From assembly GCA_008828725.1 (NCBI GenBank), contig MEHQ01001493.1, positions 472,982 to 536,981 of the forward strand: a stretch of 64,000 nt of DNA, in the 5' to 3' direction. How positions within the stretch are numbered: the stretch's first letter is position 1; each line of letters opens with the position of its first letter. The notes under the pieces are model-generated. The model saw only the letters and a list, made by a program, of their open reading frames with translations, searched no databases and was not told the origin of the DNA. Source of the DNA: Saccharina japonica. Taxonomy: Eukaryota > Sar > Phaeophyceae > Laminariales > Laminariaceae. A program made the position numbers and the translations under genes. Below, one piece after another: positions 43,346-56,539 of the stretch.

Positions 43346-46300
43346 TTAGTGTATTATTTTTCCCTGAGGTATTCTTCCACTCCAGAGCTTTTTTAAGCCA
43401 GTCCTGTGACCACGGACTATCCTTTTCGCGATTAGCTAATTTGAGAACAATAATAACGAACAACAGTCGTCACAATCCAGCTCTCCATACACACCTGAAT
43501 ATTGGATTTTTGGATTATAGTTATTGGTTAGGGCCCATATTAACAAAAAGAAAATATATTAAATTTGCAAAAAATAAAATTCAAATTCGCTTTTTATTGG
43601 TCAACACACGCACCACCACCAAATATTAGGATCTTGGGGTCTAATCAATTTAAATTGGACGAAAAAACCAAGAAGGTCCCAGGACCTTTTTTTGGGTAGA
43701 ATTCAAATCAAATTGAGGAGTTGGCCCGACTTGGACCGGCATGTCCACGGTGGCTAAACGCCCCCGGTACAATCTGACGCATGTCTTGGTCGTACCGATG
43801 ACCACGACCGAGGTGACCACACGTGAACCACAGCCCGAGGCCACCGGGACAACAGCCACGCCCACGCTTACAGACCATTGCACAGCGTACGCCGGCGGTG
43901 GCGCCTCAAAACCAATCACGGCGGTCGCAATCCCAACTTTTCAACCAGCTCGATGCTCTAACCCGATCAAAAACCAAGCGATCGACCCAAAAACAGCAGG
44001 ATACGCTCAAGACTTCGATAACACCATCGCCGTCCCTGTCTCGCCCGTGGCGTTTCAGGGATCCCTACGCCCACCCAAGATACCCTGAGAGCGATAGCTT
44101 CCTAGCCTGGGCCGCCGAAAGCAAAATTATGTTGGCGGCGGCGCGCACGCGCCGACACATACCTTCCCTCTCGTCTCCTCTCGTCGATTTTTTTCACCTG
44201 GGCGTTGTGAGGCATGCTGCGTTTTTTCGATTTCAGAAATATTTGAACAAGCAATTCACTATTCCCCATAGGGACGCAAACCAGTTTGTTTTTGCGAAAT
44301 CACATCCAAATAGGATTCTATTTTTCAAACTGAATTGTTTGCTGTCTTCGTTGGTATGGGCGCTTACCTGCGTACGAGTAGTACAAGAGAAATGGGATGA
44401 TATATGTGACGCAAAACCCCGAACAATGGCCCCATTGCGCGAAATTTTATTTTGTAAGTGATAGCTGTGGACCAGCTCATCCGCCCGCAGTGAGCTCTGC
44501 ACAAGCGAATTCCATGGATGAAGCCTGATCGATGTATCCGTCACCCACGCGTTTCAGCAGTACTCGTCCCTTGGTAAAGTATTTCTCCCCGCTCAATGAC
44601 CCTGCTCAACGACGGCTATCTGTTTTTTTTAAGACGTTATTTCAACTTTGAAACACGTTATTTTAACTTTGAAACAAAAATTATCTACGAGTAGAGGATT
44701 GATTGGCCATACCGGCGTTTCTTTGCGAGTCGTAAGATCGGTAAAAGCATGGACATGTCAAAAGTAAACGCTTGCGAGCATTTCACCCTCTTAACCGTCC
44801 TCAGTTGCTCTTGGATCAATGTACAACCACCAATTTTGTGGAATGTCTACAGCACGTGAGGGGCGTTTCCTTGAGAACATGTAAGTTCGTGCAATTAGTC
44901 TTGCAACGTGTTAAGTCGTGCAATCTTGTCTTTCAATTCCTCGTCCACGCTCAAAGAGCATTTCTGTTTGTCTGGTCTGGCTGCAGGGAACGCGTATGCG
45001 CCACGTACGCGTGTTGCGCATTACCTATTCCACAGGGAACGGTTTTGGTAGACCACAAAGCACTTACACAGTGTGTCGTTTTTCACATTTCAGTTATCGG
45101 GAAGTATCCTAACCATGTTAGTGTTGTGCACCATACAATACTCGCAGCGCACGGACTCGCCGAGAAATCGGTCAAGTTATACGTGTGGTTCCGCAATTTA
45201 TTGCCTGGTTTTGGCGCGAACGTTCATGCAAGCATATGTCATGAGTTCTTTGTGGCACGTCGTTGGTATCACCAGCATCCGCAAGGATTAGCGATATTTA
45301 CTGCATCATCGGTATATCTACAGTATTGAACCCGCCGATCTGACAACATTTCCTGCTTCACGGGCCCGCCTTTGCCTGTCACAGGGCTGGTAAGGTCTAT
45401 GCGTATAGGGGGCTGGGATCATGCTCACGCGGCGCGTCGCGTTTTCGCGTGTCAGACAATGTTCCGCGTCACGCAATTTCCCCTCAGCTGTTCAGTCTTG
45501 GTCGCGTTTATCGTGCCCTCCGCTACAGGCTGAATGAAGCTCACGCTTGATATCCTCCTCGACACACCAACTGAGCTCAGCCGGCTGACTCCGGTAGAGC
45601 TTTACCAAAAGCAACTTAATTTCGTCAATATCCGCATGGCAACGAGAGCGTAGCGCAAAAAAAACTATATTGGCTGTGTGTGAAGCTGCGCAGGCTCGAA
45701 GTGCGCCGCACCACTGTTAGGTGGAAGCCACATATCCCACAGGATACCCCCCCGTCTTACACATTTTTCTTGTCAGTTCATATACACCCCCTCGCCTCTG
45801 CTGCACCCTGTCGTCAAATAATTGTGTGTGCAGTACAGGCCATCGATTAAGAAACAGGACAATAAAAAAGGCAGATTGGGAATTCCCAAACTATAAGAAA
45901 TATTCTAGACTCGACTGCCGCGTCAAAAACAATGCCTGGTAGTATATTTATCTCCCTGGGGCGAAGCCCCGAGGCCTTGGGGTCGCCCTGCTTTTCCCCC
46001 CTGGTCTTTGTAGTTACAGCATCAGTAACACTTTGCAGAGTTATCGGCTCTGTTTTTGTCCGATGAAAACAAGAATGAGCTCGATAAGAAAAAGGCTCAG
46101 CAAAACGATTGAACGAAATCCAGCCTGAGCCAAGATTCCTGTTTCTTATTAGATACCTGGTATCCTGTAGCCCTCAAAACCTGGCAGATTCACATATGCC
46201 TAACCTCGCTGTACCCAGACACTTGAACAATCACGTGCATCCCTCGGAACCAGCTACCTAAAACGCACACACAAGCATTATACGACAGACTAGGCACATC

Positions 46301-46423
46301 AGACAATGTGATCTGTACAGACTTCCCACCGTCCAATGGTACAATGTATGTTCTCGTTTAACACACATGCAACTGCGCAAACCAACACTATTCAACAGCA
46401 CCCCTCGACCTCAATGGTTTCGC
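43346..46423. other. Intergenic; a few open frames of unknown status
   Basis: A Thr/Pro-rich frame of 115 codons (43,741-44,088) and a 185-codon frame (44,772-45,329) are open, but neither resembles anything I know. The segment 44,265-44,360 is the inverse of part of 6205-6300. No RNA gene was seen. Confidence 0.35.
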
Positions 46424-46500
46424 GGGTCGGGTCGGGTCAGCTGACCCAATCCAACCCGACTCGACCCGACCAGACCCGTAAGGTTTTGACCTGACCCGTG
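46424..46500. other. GGGTC/GACCC palindrome cluster
   Basis: GGGTCGGGTCGGGTC leads into the perfect 14-bp palindrome GGGTCAGCTGACCC (46,434-46,447), followed by several GACCCGA units. The block can form an extended hairpin in either strand. Confidence 0.8.
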
Positions 46501-46979
46501 AACAGCCCTGCACATTTCGATATCGACCGGTTCAGCTCTACTATCAATAGATAAGTTAGCAGCTCAATTTCTCTCTACCCCATCCAAGTACGCAGGCGTC
46601 GCCGACCAATCTCCGCCACACCACAAGTGGTCTGCAGTGAATCTTATCAGCGTGGGGAGAAAAAAATCCGTTCGGGAACGGGACACATACTGTACCGGTA
46701 AATAATTTGAGCAGGCCTCAAAAAGAAACTCCTGGCTGATGACTATTGGACACATGCTAAGCTAGAGGTGCACCAATGTTTTTATGAGGTTCGCCTGTTA
46801 AAGATATTAGGGCGCGAACACCTACATCTCTGATTAATGTTCATCGCCACTGCTGTTGCCTGGGGCAGCAGTAGTTAGCACCAGTACTGCTACGAGCTGG
46901 TCCGGCTATAAAGCTGAATTTCACTTAATAGGCGTTTTCGCAACCGTTTGGCACTATTAGAACTCCAAATTTGGCAGCT

Positions 46980-47540
46980 GCGTTGGTACGTCTGCAGCGC
47001 ATTTGCAGACGTTAACAGTTTTGGAATCGAAGTTGATGTCGTCGAGAAACTCCATGTCCAGCACATCAAGTCGCATATGGAGGTATGTCGATACTAAAGT
47101 CTATACGAAAGTCCGAAAAACCTGCACTGCCGATGACGCTGATACTTCGTGTGAACATTCCTTGAGGCACTACGAAACAATCGATATCCTCACCATCGCC
47201 TAGTTCGTCGCCTGTCAAGAGATATGGCGTGTTTACGATCGGCAATACAAAGTTAAGATACTTCGATGAGCGACACAAAATCCGGTTTTCGCAGCTCAAT
47301 TTTTCGAATTTTGGGCTGAAATTTGACACGTGATTTGAATCGCTTTCATCCAGAGCTTCAAGCGAAGACCTAAAAACATTTTTTTTTTTAACGTACAATC
47401 CGGCCGATTTCCCGATTTTATTTTTTCCGAAATGGTCATAACTTCTTTCGAGTCACAATTTGTTTTTAGGTCTTCGCTTGAGCCATTGGAGTATACTAAG
47501 ACCTAACTCCATGCAAAATTTCAGTTCGAAATTCGTAAAA
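46980..47540 (-). repeat. Degenerate repeat D, copy 1, with coding-like relics
   Basis: On the minus strand a broken frame reads YLLTGDELGDGEDIDCFVVP and SVIGSAGFSD. A parallel frame at 59,771-60,067 reads YLLMGDELGNAICIDRLLVS and SLIGNGDVFS. The pair shares LL-GDELG----ID---V-Q and S-IG. Around it, TTAGGTCTTCGCTTGA and its inverse (about 47,353-47,372 and 47,466-47,482) form an inverted pair. It is an old repeat whose ancestor may have encoded a protein. Confidence 0.5.
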
Positions 47541-50500
47541 CTGAGCTGCGAAAAAGCATTTAACTATGTCGTTCTGCTCTCATCCAGACCAGCTCGTATA
47601 GCAAAGTAGAGCAGTATGTAGCTGTAGCCGGGGGAAGCAGTACGTAGCACTACTGTAATACTGAGCAGCAATCACGAGACGTAACCAAGTACCACTCGGT
47701 AGCTTCGGGATCGCGACGAGTCAAGGAGCAAGTTTACCCGAGCTACGACCGGCCAGAACTGGGATCGGCTAACCGCTATTCGTCGGCCAACGTAGGTAGC
47801 ACTGGTTCTGCCAATAGCGTGTTGCAGTAGCTGAGCACAACAGTAGCATCGGTGATGTTACAGGCAGCAATAGAAAAACACAGTGCGCTACGTTACGGTT
47901 CGACTAAAATGCGGCGTAGCTACGAGGACCCCGACGAGTTGTGTTTGTTGTTGTTTGTTTTTCGTACACGGGGTCCTCCGAAGTATTATTGTTGTAGCGA
48001 ACGAAGGATCAGGGTCTGAGTAGCTACGAGAGAGAGCGTGGGCGTGCCCCACCCTCTCTCACTCTCTCACCACCACCTCTAGACTCAGATGTCTATTGTT
48101 CTCTAAGTTTGATTGCCCAACAAGCGGCCCTTCTACAAAACATCACTCTTCTGGGGTTTTTGTCATCGGTGGATCATCTTTGTCCAACACCAGCATGGCA
48201 GCATGCTGCTGCCTGTGCCCGCCTGTGCGACCACCTGTCAAGGGTGTAACAACTATACCTGAGTACGTCACTTGAGGAGCTCTATTAGTGTTACCGAAGA
48301 ACCCTCAGACTGTTTTAAGAAAACAAAAATGCAACTGATGACCAATCCCATGGTCTAAGTATACCCTAAATCATACCGTACCACATTTTCTTTGTAAAGG
48401 GTGACATTCCGACGATAGAGGTATATACGAGTAGCACATTTTGGCTAAAATAGTTTCTGAATGACGGGGGGGGGGTCCTCAACCCAAATTCGTCAAAGCT
48501 TAGATTCCACTGCCACTTAGTCGTGGTGTCATGTATTTTGTACCTTTTGTGCATTGGTGGTTTTTTTATCGGGTTCACGGAGTATGAGACGGGCTCTCGC
48601 CTACACAAAGTGTGCTCACTTACCGCGCGTTGGGTTTAAGTTTCACTTGGCTACTTTTTTTCGAGTGTACTTGCTCGTACTCTTCGCCATATTTATTTGC
48701 AGCACACCCCACTACAATACCCCGATGGCGTACCCTCACATGATAAACTCTAACTCAAAAACTTGAACAAAATGTTGACTTCCTGACGGCCAAGGGTCAC
48801 ATATCGCGATACCACTGGCGCGGTGGTAAATCTACGACAGTTATAGTTTGATATGTATGAGTTCGCACGTCAACCAAATCATCACCAGAGAGTGATTCCT
48901 GGCATTAATACCACTGATGCCGCGTTGAAAATGACAGGCGAAAGAGCGATGCGTCCCGTCACCTGATCAAGAAGAGCCTCTTGCGAAGGAGATGCGATCT
49001 ATTGTTGAAGATTTTCAGCGTGGAAGGATCATCGAACAAGAACGGGAGCACAGAGTACGCGCGCAGATAGGATAGTTAATATCTTGAACAGTTTTTATAA
49101 CGGTGATGCATACATACACCATGGACCCTTCAGTATACTTTATTCCAAATTGCGTTCTTTTACTCGCTAGCCCCAGTGTTGAGGGTGCGGATCAATTACA
49201 TTTCAGCTGATCGATTAGTAGTGATGGTTGTGATGGTATGACCACTACCTCGCTTTTTCCTCGCTTTTTTCTATTCTACTATTCGTCAAGGTCTGGGGGT
49301 TTCAACAACGCTGAGGCAAAACATAGTAGGTAGTAGCCAACTTGTCGCTGTCACTATACTACTACAAGTAATACTAGTCATGCCACCGGTGCCAGAATAC
49401 GAAGGCGCCTTCTAATTTTTGCTATAGACTAACGTCTCAACAAACGGAGATGGTGGCCGAGGCGGTGGCGGCGGCGGCTGAAGGCTCGGTAAAGGTCGAG
49501 GAGACAACCAAAAACACGAAGACAGATTCGCATCGATGTTACAGGTAGCCGTTGCCGTTGACCAGCAAGCCATTTAATGGTGCGGCCGTGCTGCCGGAAG
49601 TGACGGCTTAAGGATACCCAGCGCATGCCCAAGGACAGCCTGTCACCAGGGAGGTCGAGGAGTGTTTGACTCACTCGCCCATTGAGCCATCCTTCGATTC
49701 GATTAGGACGTCGACTTGATTCCTTTGCCGCCGTGCCAATGTTGGGGAAGCCAACGCACGCTTAAAAGTGCCGCGCGAGGCCCGTTTCATAGCCGGTACT
49801 AGCAATACCCATGTCTCATGGTCGGTGTGAGAAATGTCAATTGTTAACTTTTGAACCAGTTGCAACCAAGCAACTCGACAACAGCGGGCACCAAAATTGC
49901 ATCGAGTCCAAAAAACAAAAGCTCGCGGCTTTTCAGCAACCATGAGTGTCTTCGCCCAGACTTGCCACACGCGCCTCCGCCGCCCGCCTCAGGGATTAAC
50001 TCCATTGGACTGATTTGACTGACTGGAGCGGAACGAGATTATTCGCGTTCGTTCGTTCCATTCCATGCTGTTTTTGCGGTTTGTGTCCGATCGACTTTCT
50101 AGGCACCCGATCCTAGAACAGGCCACAACAGAAAGTAACGCATGAAATTTGCCTCGGGACTGTGCAGCTGGACCCTAGGACGGGGGTATCGCCACGCAGG
50201 CAGCGAGTGCTCCTGGTACAGAGGATAGCTTCACACGCAAATAGAGCGCCTGGCATGCCTCAGACCAAGCAGTGCTAGCCGTCCAAGTGGCACCCTCGGG
50301 AAAAATCTAGAAGTTATGATATCGCCGTCGCGGCTCGACGAGGTATCCTGGTGCTTCAGTGAACACCGGTCTAGCATTTTTGCTAGATATCTATCGCCAC
50401 AGTCTCGTTCGTTACCCAATTGTTTCCCCCGTTAGCCTCCTGTATAGGCCATGGGCGTATCGTGTGGCTCCTACCGCAGGCGAGACCTGTGGCGTCTGCA

Positions 50501-51924
50501 CGTGCTCCATCGCGTGCTCCCATCTCATCTCATTTTACCCCATACCCTCGTGGGCATCCCAGAAAATGTCGCAACCAGTTGCAACACTTTCAGCACTCAA
50601 TCAATTGCCGTAAATCTCGTTCCAAGTGGGCCGTTCGGTCCTGCTGAACAAGGAGTACTGTTTTGACAGATACGCTTCCTCTTTACGTACAATTTTACGG
50701 ACAGGTTGGAACGCTTGGAATCTGTTCGCGTGTTTTTTTTCTCAATATCCAATCAGCACCACTTCTCCAGGCAAATCATATTACGTTCGTTCCGTTCCAA
50801 TGCCCGCGAAATCAATATACTTTTCTACAGTCGTATGAAGTACATATAAGGGGAGGGATAGGAGTGGTTCAGGTACATGGTTGAACAAATTAAGACACGC
50901 CCTTAGTTCCCCCTCGTCTTCCAGCACCGCTTGTGCTCCAAGCGTTTCTGCTACTCTCGTGCTCCGCCGCTAATTCTGCTGCTGCATCGACGAAAAAGAG
51001 TTGTTCGTTTTCCATTTGTTAGTTTCGCTTCTCCGACAGATGTTCGGCTGATTGGCGAGCTCGGACCTCCTCCTCGCATCGAGCAAGGAGCACATAATGC
51101 GTACGGGCTGCGTGTTTATGGCGTTGTTCCATCGTTTGCAAGTCGCGACACTCCGCAGTCAACACGCTTGCTCCTCCCGGCTTTGGTAATCGTCGCTCCC
51201 ATACGAGCAAAAAGCTCATCCCTCGTTTTTGGTGAAGCTGCGTGATGATCTCTTTCAGTTGCTAGATAATGAGCACCCCCCTCGCGCCCACGGCGGTATG
51301 GCGACAGTGAAGGAAGTACTCGTAGTAGTTCTGAATCGAATTTGAGACGGTGGAACTAAAGGAAATGCAGAGGCTTGAGAAATACAATTTGAAGGGCACA
51401 TTGTTTATTATTTGGAGGCAGAGCGGGGCAAGATTATTTATGGGCGATACAAAAATGTACCCTCAGGAAAATGAGAAACCATGTTCCAAGACAAAAAAAA
51501 AGGAAATATCTAGGTCTTAAGCCCAGGGGGTTTGCATTTCCCCCCCATGCTTCGGTTATGGAATAAAGTTTCATGAGGCCAGAGGCTTGGACCAGGCCTG
51601 CTTATAATGCTTCCTGAATTTCAGCTCTAAAGGGCACTACCCTCGTACTTGTTGCAACCAGTTCACACTTGTGATAATTGAGCCGAAAAGGCGACATCTG
51701 GCAATCTTTCCCTATGCTGGCAACAGCAGCAGTGGAAATTACGAGTGTGGTCAGTGTCTTTGTGTATGACTACTGTGAACATTTCGTGCTTTTTGGGGGT
51801 TTGTGTGAAAAACAATGACCATCGCCTAGAATCGAATTCGACGAGAGCAAAAATTTATATTTTAGCCCTCTCCAGCCTCCGGAAATACACGGTATTGGAT
51901 TATGTAAGTAGCAATTGTTGTTGT
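47541..51924. other. Long stretch without a recognisable gene
   Basis: Mostly unique, low-information sequence. One plus frame starting at the ATG at 49,450 (MVAEAVAAAAEGSVKVEETT) continues, interrupted by TAG and TAA codons, to about 50,000 in the same frame. This could be a pseudogene, but the product is unknown. A short minus frame at 51,019-51,219 has a charged, helical look (CEEEVRARQSAEHLSEKRN). Neither is firm. Confidence 0.3.
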
Positions 51925-52390
51925 TGTTGTTGTCTTCACATTAAACCCGTTCTTTCTACTCAACCACATCAGTACACCCAGTGCCTGTCCTGATTCCCAA
52001 TCCTAGAGAGATACAAATTCTGTGGTCACAGACTGTGAAACAGAGAAAAATCCAAACAAAATAAATGCAAATTAATGGGTAAAGCAAGTGAGATGCGTAC
52101 GTACCGGGTACGAGAACACAGCGACACGAGCCGAACCAAAAAATAAGAACAAAAAAAGACAAAATAAAAAAAAAGTTCTGAAATGAAACAGAATACAAAT
52201 GACGCAGGGAGACAGAAGCGCCCCTAGACGAAAAGCACACGTGCCCAAGAGGAACAGATAACTGCTGCACGAGCGAGGCAACACGAAAAAAGAGAGAGAC
52301 ACCGGCATAGGGTGAAAACAAAGGGAGAAACAAGGCAAAAAAGCAAGAAAGAAGACACGAGAGAGGAAAAGAGAAAAATAGTTCTCAAGG
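51925..52390 (+). repeat. Dispersed repeat W, copy 2
   Basis: TTGTTGTCTTCACATTAAACCCG onward matches 93-240. It is followed by an A/G-rich tail region up to about 52,390. Confidence 0.6.
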
Positions 52391-52662
52391 CAAGCTCAAG
52401 GCGATGGTAACAACAAGTTCCCGTCTCTGCTATGAACAAACTGATACGGGGACCATGTCACACTTTCTGCCATCTCATTCCCACTCTAAAAACAAAACGG
52501 TGTCAAGAGTCGATACTACCTCTGCCGCGCCCCCCCCAGTGAACACATCAACGGAAACAAATGATAGAATTCAAGGACTAGTCGAGCCGATATCTGGCCA
52601 CACGATCTATCATTTCGTTTTACAAACCGAAATACTGAGAGTAGTACTTAAATAGAAAATGT

Positions 52663-52823
52663 GGGAATGAGGAGCGTGGCAGACGCCTTGAAGTAGTCAA
52701 ACTCCTTACTGCATTAAGCTACTATTAATACTGCGTTGGCGCTTCTTCTATTCGACATGCATGTTGTAAGTGTTGAGCTCGACCAACTATTAAATAGGAG
52801 CATCTGTCATACTCCTCATTCCC
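52663..52823. mobile_element. Small inverted-repeat element (possible MITE)
   Basis: The ends GGGAATGAGGAG (52,663) and CTCCTCATTCCC (to 52,823) are exact inverses. Similarity continues inward with mismatches (CAGAC / CTGTC). The interior has no coding content. No target duplication could be defined. Confidence 0.45.
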
Positions 52824-52878
52824 ATCGTTCGTAGCAACTACTGCTCCCACGTTTTCGGGATTTTTTACTTTGGAGTAG

Positions 52879-53212
52879 TTTTTTTTTTTTTTTTCCATCC
52901 CATTTATTATCTTCGCACTTCCGTCTTTCTCCCTCCCTAGTCGTCACTCAGATCCGGGGTCACAAAGTAGTCTCCTCTCCCTCCTCCCCCACTACGGTTC
53001 TGGCCTTGATTTTTATCGCGCAGAGGATTCAGCATTCCCAACGCTCGTCGATTTTCATCGAATTTCGCTAACTCACGCTCTCGCGCTTTCCGCTAGTAAA
53101 GATATGTTTCCAAGAAAAAGTCCCTACGAACATGCACTCGGCGGGGCTCGAACTTGCGACCTTGACGCTAACAGGCTTCGTGGTTACCTGCTAGCCCACC
53201 TGGGCGACCGGG
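52879..53212 (-). mobile_element. tRNA-derived SINE, copy S2
   Basis: Minus-strand SINE: T run (A tail) at 52,879-52,894, then the body (CTCAGATCCGGGGTCACAAAGTAG, GCTCGTCGATTTTCATCGAATTT, CTCACGCTCTCGCGC). The tRNA-like head sits at the right end, with inverted B box (GCTCGAACTTGC) and GCGACCGG start. Full length. Confidence 0.88.
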
Positions 53213-53306
53213 TTTGGACAGAAACAGCACAGGTAATATTCCCCACCCTAGGCCAGCAACAACACGCACAGACAACACAACAGTAATTAATGCAAATTCC
53301 TAAGTA

Positions 53307-53669
53307 ATTCATTTTTATTTTTATTTTCCCATCCCTTGTACGAGGTATTATCTTTGCACTTCTGTCTTTCTCCCTCCCTATTAATATAGTCGTAACTCAG
53401 ATCCGGGGTCACAAAGTAGGCTCCTTTCTCCCCCCCCCCACTACGGTTCTTGCCTTGATTTTAATCGCGCAAAGGGTTTAGCTTTCCCAACGCTCGTCGA
53501 TCTTCATCGAATTTTGCAAACTCACGCTCTCGCGCTTTCCGTAGTCGAGATTTATTTTTGCGAGAAAAAGTCCCTATTAATGCGAGCATGCACTCGGGGG
53601 GGCTCGAACTCACGATCTTGACTCTAACAGGCTTCGTGGTTACCTGCTAGCCCACCGGGGCGACCGGGT
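53307..53669 (-). mobile_element. tRNA-derived SINE, copy S3
   Basis: Full-length copy in the same orientation as S2 and immediately adjacent, with the same body and head (GGGGCTCGAACTCACGATC, GCTAGCCCACCGGGGCGACC). It carries small insertions such as TATTAATA in the body. Confidence 0.88.
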
Positions 53670-53812
53670 TCCACTGCAGCTTTAAAATTCCGATTAAAAA
53701 AAGTGAAAGTTGAAATCAAGTGGTTCCATGAAACCCATTACAGTATCAAGTGATTTAATGAAACCAAATATCAAGTGATTTCATAAAATTTGAAATAAAG
53801 TGATTTCATGAA

Positions 53813-53880
53813 ACATTTTTTTTTTTTCCCCACCCCATGTATTATCTTCGCACTTACTTCTGTATTTCTCCCTCCCTCGT
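53813..53880 (-). mobile_element. SINE fragment S4 (3' tail only)
   Basis: T run, CCCCACCCCATGTATTATCTTCGCACTT and a TTCTCCCTCCCT block match the tail end of S2/S3. The match stops at about 53,880. ATCAAGTGATTTCATGAAA repeats lie just upstream (53,700-53,812). Confidence 0.65.
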
Positions 53881-54363
53881 ATACGCTTCTTCCCCTCGCT
53901 GCCTCGGCAAGGCTAGACTCACCCTCAAGCGGACCGATACCTTCTTGCTGCTGCGCACCCGCTGCGAAGCGTGCGCAGCGGTGGGGATGGATCGGCACTG
54001 GTGCGTCAGGCACAAAAGTTCAGATGCACGGGCCTTTTTGGCCGTCGGTGTAGCAATGTCCATCTCACTTTTGTGCGCGGAGGCAGACGCCATCAGGAAG
54101 GCGAACGGGCACTACGTACACGGCCCTAGGTGTGTTTGCTAGAGGGTGCTGTACTGTCTCAGTAACCTGGCTTCGCCATCAAAGGAGGAGGGAGCGTGTG
54201 GCGACGAGCTGAAGCATATGGGCCGGTTGACCCCTTCGGCGCGAGAATTTTTATTTTCCAGACCAAGCACCCTGAGTGCACAAGGGAGAAGGCGAGGAAC
54301 CGACTGGGGAGGACAGCAACGAGAGCGTGTACGGACGGAGCGGGTCGAGTGTGGTCGTGCTAG

Positions 54364-54450
54364 GAGTGGCCAGAGCGGCACCGGAGCAGCGCGCCAGAGC
54401 GGCACCAGAGCAGCTCGCCGGAGCGGCACCGGGGCAGCTCGCCGGAGCAG
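54364..54450. repeat. Short GC-rich minisatellite
   Basis: About four units of AGCGGCACCGGAGCAGCTCGCC-type sequence (21-24 bp) with variants. Frames across it are Arg/Gly/Ala-rich by consequence. Confidence 0.85.
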
Positions 54451-54917
54451 CGAGACATCGGAGCATACGGGCAACATCGATCCGTGGCGCACGGACGAAC
54501 ATTATTTTGCTGACAACTATTTCGTTTTTCCCTGAATGTTGATATCGGGTCTGTGTTGATGACGTCACTGGTTTTGTAGAGATACGCGGCAGAGATGGCG
54601 CGGATACCCCGGGTGCCTTAATTGTGTGCCTGATCGTGGAAGACCCCTTCAATGTGGAACGATTCCTAATCAGTGTCGATGTTTATAATGCTGTGCCTAA
54701 CACAGACGTTCAGGATAGATTCGGGTAATTGTCAATTGACGTGATGGCTTTGGTTGGCTGTTCTTTTTCACTGTGTGCCCGCGGACTGTCATTCCGGCAG
54801 CACTTCAGACAGCAGCTGCGTGCTCCATCTTGTTCCCACGCCTACCGTGTGTTTTTGTACAGACAGCACTTCAGACAGTAGTTACGCTGTAGTCGGCAAA
54901 TTCATTGGTAAAGAGTG

Positions 54918-54920
<3 letters not shown>

Positions 54921-54949
<29 letters not shown>

Positions 54950-54950
54950 G
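54921..54950. repeat. Poly-G tract (30 G)
   Basis: An uninterrupted run of 30 G following GAGTGGGA; unusual in length. It mirrors the C run at 3895-3918. Confidence 0.95.
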
Positions 54951-55109
54951 CGATGCTGCTGTAGTCGAATGGAGATTGCGGGCGTGTAGTTCAGTTTTGG
55001 ACACGCATAACATGCTGTAGGGATTTTAGGTGTACCTCTTCGGACTTGTGTATCCTTTCCCTGCTAAGTGTGCGTGTTCTTTAGGATTCTCCGATGGCTC
55101 TAGCACTTT

Positions 55110-55195
55110 TGTGACCACGGGCTGTGATCTTGCTAGATCAGACTATAGGGATTAGCAACTGAAACGAGTTTAATGTGAAGACAACAACAACAAAC
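55110..55195 (-). repeat. Dispersed repeat W, partial, inverted
   Basis: GTTTAATGTGAAGACAACAAC is the inverse of the start of W copy 2, preceded by GTGACCAC and GTGATC pieces. It abuts SINE fragment S5. Confidence 0.5.
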
Positions 55196-55198
55196 AAT

Positions 55199-55370
55199 AG
55201 TCGTAACTCAGATCCGGGGTCACAAAGTAGGCTCCTCTCCCTCCTCCCCCACTACGGTCTTGCCTTGTTTTTATCGCGCAGAGGGTTCAGCCTTCCCAAC
55301 GCTCGTCGATTTTCATCGAATTTTGCTAACTCACGCTCTCGCGCTTTCAGCTATTAGTCAAGATCTATTT
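55199..55370 (-). mobile_element. SINE fragment S5 (body only)
   Basis: AGTCGTAACTCAGATCCGGG through CTCGTCGATTTTCATCGAATTTTGC and CTCACGCTCTCGCGCTTTC matches the body of S2/S3. The A tail and tRNA head are missing. A head-only piece (S6) lies 1.2 kb away at 56,540-56,646 and could be the rest of the same copy. Confidence 0.75.
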
Positions 55371-55377
55371 GCAGTAA

Positions 55378-55612
55378 AAGTTCGTCTGATGCTAAAAAAA
55401 CAATACTTTAATCAAGTGATCTTTGATGCCCACTTACCATAGCAGCTTGAAGTAGCGCTGATGAAAAAAAACTAAAACTACAGCAGTTTGCTTTGATGCC
55501 CAATTCCCAAATCAACCACAAAAATCTATCTATTATTATAGTTCGTCTGATGCCCAAAAAACAATACTTTAATCAAGTGATCTTTGATGCCCACTTTATC
55601 ATAGCAACTTAG
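55378..55612 (+). repeat. Two solo copies of the foldback-element end
   Basis: GTTCGTCTGATGC, AAACAATACTTTAATCAAGT, GATCTTTGATGCCCACTT and CAATTCCCAAATCAACCACAA match the outer part of the foldback arms (58,741-58,890). A second, shorter copy follows at about 55,530-55,612. Each is preceded by or follows ATCTATCTATTATTA. Confidence 0.85.
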
Positions 55613-56539
55613 AGTGGAGCAAATGCAAACAAACAAAAAAACTTTTTTTTTGTCCCACACACGTTCAAAACGCACGCTTATCCCTACGCCGGCATGCCCG
55701 GCACCGTCTTCTTACGTCGCAGGCTGGGATACTGTTGTAGTACAACTCGTACGTGCGCCGTGCCTGTCGTCGTGGCCACAGCGATTCGCGGCTGCTCTGC
55801 GTACGGGTATTGCAGCAGTGCGGTTGCTACTTTATACCTTTGCTGAGATTGTATCGTTCATCCTCGTTCTGGTCGTACTCGTATCGTATGATACGTACGT
55901 GGCCTTCTGTCACCGTACGCGACGAAAGCACCACTGCTTTAGAAACGGATGGGGTATCTGATGGCCCCTAGATAACGCCCCCTCCTCCTACCTCTGCTCG
56001 TGTTCAAAGCCGTCCCGAGTTCGCGAAGCTTGGTCATGTCGCATGGCCTACTTACCAGGTACCACGGGTGGTCCTCGGGAAAACAAGCATACGTATTCCA
56101 CCCCATACCAGGTACCAGGTACGAGCAGGTACCAGAGATCACCAACAACCATCCTCAAGTCAAGCACCGCCACCATTACCACACCACCAGCTGAGCACCA
56201 GCACCAGCAGAAACGTGTCGCTGGTGGTGGTGGTGGTGGTGGCTGCGTTTGCTTGTTTTGGTTCCTAAAACAAATCTCGATCACTCTGTGATGGCAAGAT
56301 ATAGACGATTTTCGTGAACGCGGCGCAATAATACGGTGATACCAGGATACCAGGTATCATACCAGGCTAGACGGTGCCGCGAGACACCATATAGTAGCTC
56401 TTCAACGACACACCACGTTCAGAGCCATGCCCAGGTGACATGCTCACGTGACATCCTCGCGAGCCTGCATCACATGCTGTAATCATGCTGTCTGTGCACG
56501 CACGTATATACGTAGATAAATAACCCCTAGTATATATAT

